Shown: positions 56,941-62,000 of the stretch, piece after piece | Numbering within the stretch: the stretch's first letter is position 1 | Layout of the letters: every line of letters starts with the position of its first letter | Source of the DNA: Gnetum montanum | Taxonomy: Eukaryota > Streptophyta > Gnetopsida > Gnetales > Gnetaceae | Assembly (NCBI GenBank): GCA_015680685.1 | Contig: MNCI01004529.1 | Span: forward strand, 581,159-643,158 | DNA: 62,000 nt | Direction: 5' to 3' | Position numbers and translations under genes: made by a program | Notes under the pieces: generated by a model | The model's database searches: none | What the model was told of the DNA's origin: nothing | The model's input: the letters and a program-made list of their open reading frames with translations, nothing else

Positions 56941-59162
56941 AATGAGAATATAAAACTATCTCAAAGATGTATGGAAGTAATTGATTAACTTATTAGTTCT
57001 GGAATTTTTTGATTCTTCATATGTTTTCAATTTTTTAATATTTTTCTTTTCTTTATATTTTTCTCTTTTCTTGAGTCATTCTCTTTATGTTTTATAAATG
57101 TATTTTATGTTTTTATTAATAAAATTACCAAGTCATGATGTAGAGTCAACGCTCTATGTTGGGTTTTTTGTGCTATGCTATCAAGATGATTGGTTCAATA
57201 ATTATGTAAAGTAGTGAGACCACCTCATCCATCCCTCTAGTTAGCTGAATAAAAGGTCTTATTCATGGAAATAATTTGGTTCTTCTTTTATGAAACTAAA
57301 ATTAATCAATGATCATTATATCTTGAAGAAAGAGGGAATGACCAAGTGGGAATGGCAAAGGGTGTGACCTCAAGAAAAATTGTTGTGGTTTCTTCTTTAC
57401 TTTATTCATGTGGCTTATGACTACTCTTAGAATGTATCATCACTCCCCCATCGACCAATAAAAAAGAAGCTCTATCTTTGCATGATGTCGTTCCCATAAA
57501 AAAACAAACAAATAACAAAAAAAAAGAGAAAAATAAAAAGGAAAAAACAAAAAAAAAACAATAATGGAAATTCAAAGCACACCCCTTAGNGAGAAAAATA
57601 AAAAGGAAAAAACAAAAAAAAAAACAATAATGGAAATTCAAAGCACACCCCTTAGATATATAATAACATGCTACAAGAATTGGTTATGGGGCTGGAAAGA
57701 CATGCTACCCATGCCTGAAGGTGCCCCTCTAACTAAGGCCCTTCCTTCCTTCTTCTCTTTTCTTCTCTTTTTGAAGTGATGATTGTTCTTTGTGATGGTT
57801 ATGGACTCATGGTGGTTGACAAGAAGGAACACATCAATGTGAGGTCACTATTCATGGTATGGACTTGGTATGAATTTGGACAGATTGGTATGTTGATCAT
57901 TTTAATCACACTTGTCATAAGAACCTATTGTGGACATGGTCAAGTACCTTGCATCCTAATCTCTGCAATCCCTTCGCATTCCAATATTCACCTCACTGCT
58001 GCATGCGATTATGAGCCTTTTGGTTTTGTGTAGTATAGTGCAACATCCTAACAACAGTAGTTGTGTGTTGTTTGGAACAAAAGCATGGTCTACATTTAAC
58101 TTCTCAGGTGCCCATGAACATCTATAGAAGTAATTACGCAAGGGAATTATGGCAAGAGCCTACTTTGGGAAGGACCCACTTGCATTACTTTTGTTGATCA
58201 TGGCTTTGAACTAACCTTCACCTCTTCCAGAACATCAATGATAGTTTCTCTAAATTTATGCATGATTTTGGAACTACTTCTCATCTATTTCATTAATTTT
58301 TCCTACTTTTCTATTTCCATATCCACTAATATTCCTTGGCCATCTTTTGAATTAGACCTTTGGTTTCAATTATTCAAAAACCTATGTGCTTTTGGAGTTA
58401 CGCTTATTGGTCATGGGAGTTAGGGATGCCTACTTTAAAATTTTTGAAATTTTTCTAACATCCTATCTTCAAACATCATGGTAACTAATAGTAATTGATC
58501 AAAATAATGTGAACAACTTAATGATTGTAGTTACCTCATAACCTTGGACAGAGTATGATGTAATCACCTTGTGCTTAAATGAAAACTAAGGGATCTGACA
58601 AGGGTTAACTATTAAGGAAAATTTACCACAACTAATGTTGATCCTTTTGTAACTATAAGTGATGCTAAAAGAAACATATAAAGAAGAAGGTCTTTTGCCA
58701 AGCACAAAAATGAAGCCAAGAGAGGGACAACAGAGGATATGACCATGGACACATCATAGCACATACAAGATAGTAGCTTAAGTTTTTCATGTTTACTAGA
58801 TCCATGGGGCAATGAGAAAAAATTTTAGTCCATCCTTCAAGAATGTTCTTCATAACCAGAGAAGCATTGACATAACAATCAAGCTTAAAAGTTTACCACT
58901 GCTAGCAACAACAAGAAGAATCATCTTCGGCAGCTTTTTAAGGACCTCTACAAATTTTGTAATCTTCAATGTCTGTCCAGTCTTTTTGTCACTCCATCAT
59001 TTTGTATGCATCCACTTGAATAAAATTCTATAATGCGGCATTCAATGTCAATCCATAGTTTGCATGTCAGTCAATAATCTCATACTTTCCCAATATTTTA
59101 TAAGGAACTTGTTCCTCATTTTGTTTAACTCGAGGGCAAGTTTTCATTCAATCATGGGGGTA
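56941..59162 (+). other. Element B 3' region (second ORF largely lost)
   Basis: Parts align with element A: 57350-58190 with 49550-50340, and 58985-59162 with 54010-54186. In between, 58440-58980 holds only a short remnant (AKRNI, KHKNEAKRGT) where A has its 2.8-kb second ORF. It ends in the purine tract catgggggta. A single-N join lies at 57590. Confidence 0.5.
57526..57655. other. Probable assembly join: 64-nt duplication around one N
   Basis: 57526-57589 (gagaaaaataaaaagg..accccttag) is repeated at 57591-57655 with only one A-run difference, separated by N at 57590. It looks like two overlapping contig ends that were not merged. Confidence 0.8.
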
Positions 59163-60068
59163 TGATGAATCATGATTTGCTTGGCCTTGACATCAGAGCC
59201 TCGACATTGGATCCTTGACATCTGATGAATCGCTGCTTTTTGTCTACTTTGACGTCAAGTATGCAATGTCAGGGCCTAGCCACGACATCAGGTATCCGAT
59301 GTTGAGATATATATTCTAGCCTATAAATATAGCACCTAGGCTCCTGTTTTGAGTCAGTTTTGCATCAATTTTTCATAGTTTTGTCAATAGAGTAGCTGAA
59401 TTCTTGTAGTTTTATTCTGTGATCTTAGAGAATAGTTAGTGAGTGCCCATAGAGTGGATTTGAGTCAGTTGTACGAAGTCTTATTTAATTGGCAATGTAC
59501 CTAGACATATTCTATGAACAGAAATAAGATCGAGATTGATTCTTATTCATTGCAGCAATTTAACTTAGATTAGATTTACTTTTCATGCATTTTACTTGTC
59601 ATGTACTTAGTTAATGTTTACATTTTTATGCATGTTAATTAATTAAGCACATAAGTATGATTGCTTCAAGCATGTGTATGACTCTTGGTAATCCTAGAAA
59701 CACTTAACGTTTGGAACCCAGCAATGTTATGTGTCCAAGATGTGCACAGGAAGTGTGATCAAATACTTATGTTAGAGTAGTTGATTATTAATTAGAAATT
59801 AGATTAGTTGAATTGATTAAAAATTGAGTTTCAACTTATTGTTAATTGTAGAACAATAAAATATAAAATAATAAAAATCATATGCCTCACTTTGGACTAA
59901 ACCATACGTGACAAAGCTACCACTAGTCCAAGTGGGAAGACAGTGAACTACGATAAAGACATAGTGATCTAGATGCCACAACTAGTTCCATTCATGTAAT
60001 TTGACTAGATTGTGTTTGAATGCTTGTGATTCATATGGTTGGGCATAGGGGCACCTCGCTACTCATCA
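59163..60068 (+). repeat. 3' LTR of element B
   Basis: 906 bp paired with 44685-45586. The boxes read tttgacgtcaagtatgcaatgtca (about 59247-59270), confirming a GACGTC-type ancestor in this family. TATA-like cctataaatatag follows at 59320-59332. Confidence 0.88.
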
Positions 60069-61611
60069 CTAGTTCCATGGTACTTAAACAAATTTGGAAG
60101 ACATGGTGCAAACTTAGTAAGTATTGAAATTACAATTATATTATAGTTTCAGAAGATATGGTTAAGCAAATTAGCCCATGGTGACTCTGTTTTAATGAAG
60201 GAGCTTGGATTACTAATTCATCTAGATTGTGCATCACTTGGAGCAAATTTGGTATCACTACAGTTTCTTGTTTATGTATGAATTAGATGGATTACATGGA
60301 AGGAGGCTTCTAGCCTTCAAGGTTTGAATAAAAATAGAAAAAATATTTGAAAAATTAATTTAAATTTTGAGAATTTATTTGAAGTTAGTAGTAGTTTGCA
60401 TAAGGTTTTTTCTAATATTTTCTAGAAGTATGAAAAAAAAAATTCACCTCAAAGTTGAATATGAGATTATTACAAAGAATGATTTTATATATAAAAATTT
60501 CAAAAAGGCCTATAAAATGTAATTTTCACCACACATTTAGATGAGAAAAATGAAAGATATTTAAGAGCTCCTACCTTTTCAAAAGTATGTTATTTTTTAT
60601 AGTATCTTATTTATCAAGGTCTTCCTATTGGCACTTATTTTAAATATATGAGAATTATTTCTCCTCAGTGTTCTCTCTATAGAAATAAAGTCTTCTCTTC
60701 TCATGTCTTTTTAATGTCCTATTGTGCAACATGCTTGGAAATGGGTATTCATAAGTTGTAATAACTTTCAACCAAGTATTAATAAAATCATGTTTGTAGA
60801 TTAACCTACTTTATCTACTTCCTTTTTTTTACATTTGGAAGTATCTTCAACGACTTTTTCTCTGTTCTATTTAGAAGCTCCAATGTGTAGTTACATTTTA
60901 GTAGTAAGAGCATAACTATGATCTCTCTTCAAGAGTTAAATATCATATTCTCAAAGATGTTTCTTTTACGCTATAGCTTAAGGTTAAAAAGCTCCTAGTG
61001 AAAGATGAGAAATTAATTTATTTTTTATGGTATTAATTACTTTTTATTTTGTATGATCAAGGTTGTGAAGCTTTTGACTTTTGTTATTATTTGTTCATTA
61101 TTTATAATTGATGCTTCCTTTTGTCTTTAGAGAAATTTTTTCCTTTCTCTTTACAGGAAATCCTTTAGTAAGAAGTAAAAACCTATGAAGGCTCGTTTGA
61201 ATAAGGGCAAAGCCTAATCCTTCTTCTACTTTAGAGAAGAGGTTTTTTAGGATTGGTTGTAAAGATGAAAATCTAAAACAATCATCTCTAAAACAACTAA
61301 CTCGAGGCCTTCACCAATGGTGGAGCATACATTTGCAATAGACCACTTGCGCATCTAATCCAAGATAAAGGGCTCTTTTTTCAGACTCTCTCTTGGTTGA
61401 TCTAATGTACTCTAAATTTTTTTTACTGTTATTATTCATTTTTTTTGGGGTTTGACACACCCCGACCCGCTTCTCCACATGACACAACTTGTTCCTTCAC
61501 CCTTTAACTTTGCAATATTTTCTAATTATTACTTGGACTCAATCCCTTGTCCTTCTCTACTTATTACTATGTCAATGATTATTCAATGTACTCTACATTT
61601 AGCTAGTGATT

Positions 61612-61680
61612 AGTGGCTTAAGTTGTTAGTTCATTGTCTTGTTAAGTAAGAGGTTGTTAATTCAAGTTGCACTTGAGGCA
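61612..61680 (+). repeat. tRNA-like SINE head (plus strand)
   Basis: AGTGGCTTAAGTTGTTAG (A-box-like) and, after an anticodon-stem-like TCTT..AAGA, TTAATTCAAGTTGC (B-box-like), ending CACTTGAGGCA. It is too decayed for a functional tRNA: the T-stem does not pair. Confidence 0.4.
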
Positions 61681-61689
61681 TTGTTTTAA

Positions 61690-61812
61690 TAATATTTACC
61701 TTTGAGACATATAGTCTAGTTAGAACTTTATAGGGAAGGGGGATTGTTGAAACCAAAAAAAATTTCTCACAATATTTACCCTTAAGACATATAGCTAAAT
61801 TATAACTTTATA
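61690..61812 (+). repeat. Local direct duplication, 80-nt offset
   Basis: aatatttacctttgagacat..tagaactttata (61690-61731) recurs as aatatttacccttaagacat..tataacttta (61770-61810). Confidence 0.7.
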
Positions 61813-61820
61813 ACTTAATA

Positions 61821-61884
61821 TACCCCCTAGAATCAAATCCATGATATGGTGTCTCCAAATAAAAAATTTGACCACTAGGCTAAC
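61821..61884 (-). repeat. tRNA-like SINE head (minus strand)
   Basis: On the minus strand: TAGCCTAGTGG (61882-61872), a good Pol III A box, then GGATTTGATTC (61840-61830), a B box GGTTCGATTC with the CpG decayed, about 30 nt apart. CTAGGGGGTA follows. Such boxes are typical of plant SINEs. Confidence 0.55.
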
Positions 61885-61904
61885 ATTTAATTGGTATTAT
61901 CTTT

Positions 61905-62000
61905 TTATTCGACTTGCTTGTACCTTGCTCCTCACTAATGTTAATGCTCAAGTTGCTGCTAATTTTGGATTAAGTTCCTTATTTTCTCTTTAATGGTTAG
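61905..62000 (+). mobile_element. L1 RT fragment running off the window
   Basis: cctcactaatgttaatgctcaagttgc and tttggattaag match 43785-43830 of the L1 copy (reading NVNAQV..NFGLS). It belongs to a further L1 copy whose rest lies beyond position 62000. Confidence 0.7.

Larger units (their letters stand above)
44685..60068 (+). mobile_element. LTR element B (gag only), split by its relative element A
   Basis: Paired LTRs (44685-45586 and 59163-60068) start TGATGA and end TCATCA. A primer site follows the first LTR and a purine tract with gggggta precedes the second. Without element A the element is about 6.6 kb. It encodes gag only (45719-46209, then 55018-56940) plus a 2.2-kb 3' part related to that of element A. 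No protease, RT or integrase. It sits in the L1 copy with a decayed 5-bp duplication. Gag-only LTR elements like this are mobilised by partner elements. Confidence 0.85.
40476..61450 (+). mobile_element. Long L1-type LINE copy, split by LTR element B
   Basis: L1 sequence runs from 40476 to 44684 and resumes at 60069-61450. The break carries TTGGT (44680-44684) and CTAGT (60069-60073), a 3-of-5 match by transitions only. The uninterrupted homolog at 2290-2330 shows one copy of that site. In order: duplicated ORF1 segments, a gap where most of the endonuclease should be, RT with upstream linker (43000-44300), and zf-RVT region (60650-60830). All frames are broken. Confidence 0.8.

Noticed and set aside
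61612-61680. Functional tRNA gene
   Set aside because: A- and B-box-like words are present, but the T-stem and acceptor do not pair and the sequence resembles a SINE head.

Overview
This window looks like intergenic heterochromatin from a large-genome seed plant. A gymnosperm would fit the old, deeply nested and heavily mutated retroelements, but nothing in the sequence proves that group. I see no intact host gene and no rRNA, CRISPR or prokaryotic feature. Almost everything is retrotransposon: L1-type and RTE-type LINEs, Ty3/gypsy elements (one Tat-like giant), a gag-only element with a tRNA-iMet-type primer site, and a gag-plus-extra-ORF LTR family. The only recognisable host-derived genes are a CCR4-like (EEP-domain) retropseudogene at 38.3-39.5 kb and unidentified exon-like pieces in the first kilobase.

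Layout. 0-2.1 kb: exon-like pieces, then unassigned sequence. 2.1-4.9 kb: 3' part of an L1-type LINE split by an RTE-type LINE. 4.9-6.7 kb: 5' part (ORF1, endonuclease) of another L1 copy. 6.68-37.92 kb: a minus-strand Ty3/gypsy element (element C). It was split by a 22-kb minus-strand Tat-like element (element D, 7541-29576, TSD aactt/aactc) and by a plus-strand gag-only element (element E, 31123-37047, TSD CCTCT). 38.07-39.47 kb: an L1 fragment joined to the CCR4-like retrocopy. 39.9-40.5 kb: an LTR with polypurine tract. 40.5-61.45 kb: a long L1 copy with a duplicated ORF1 segment, split by LTR element B (44685-60068), itself split in its gag by its relative A (46210-55017, TSD ACATG). 61.6-62.0 kb: two tRNA-like SINE heads and the start of one more L1 RT fragment.

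Most interesting parts. (1) Element D carries about 11 kb of extra sequence between protease and RT. It holds a run of about 17 hairpins spaced about 186 bp apart, and an eight-exon gene on the strand opposite to gag-pol, with short plant-like introns. (2) Element A carries, besides gag, a 939-codon second ORF with about 20 in-frame stops and no visible frameshift; every stop fits C-to-T change. The ORF is preceded by a promoter-like module copied from the LTR style and by a splice-acceptor-like site. (3) Three LTR families carry clusters of palindromic boxes (GATATC, or GACGTC decayed at its CpG) just upstream of TATA-like sites. All coding sequences are broken; what is described here is remnant architecture.

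Assembly caution: two single-N joins (36746, 57590) are flanked by identical 45- and 64-nt duplications and are probably unmerged contig ends. There is also an 80-N gap at 27690-27769.
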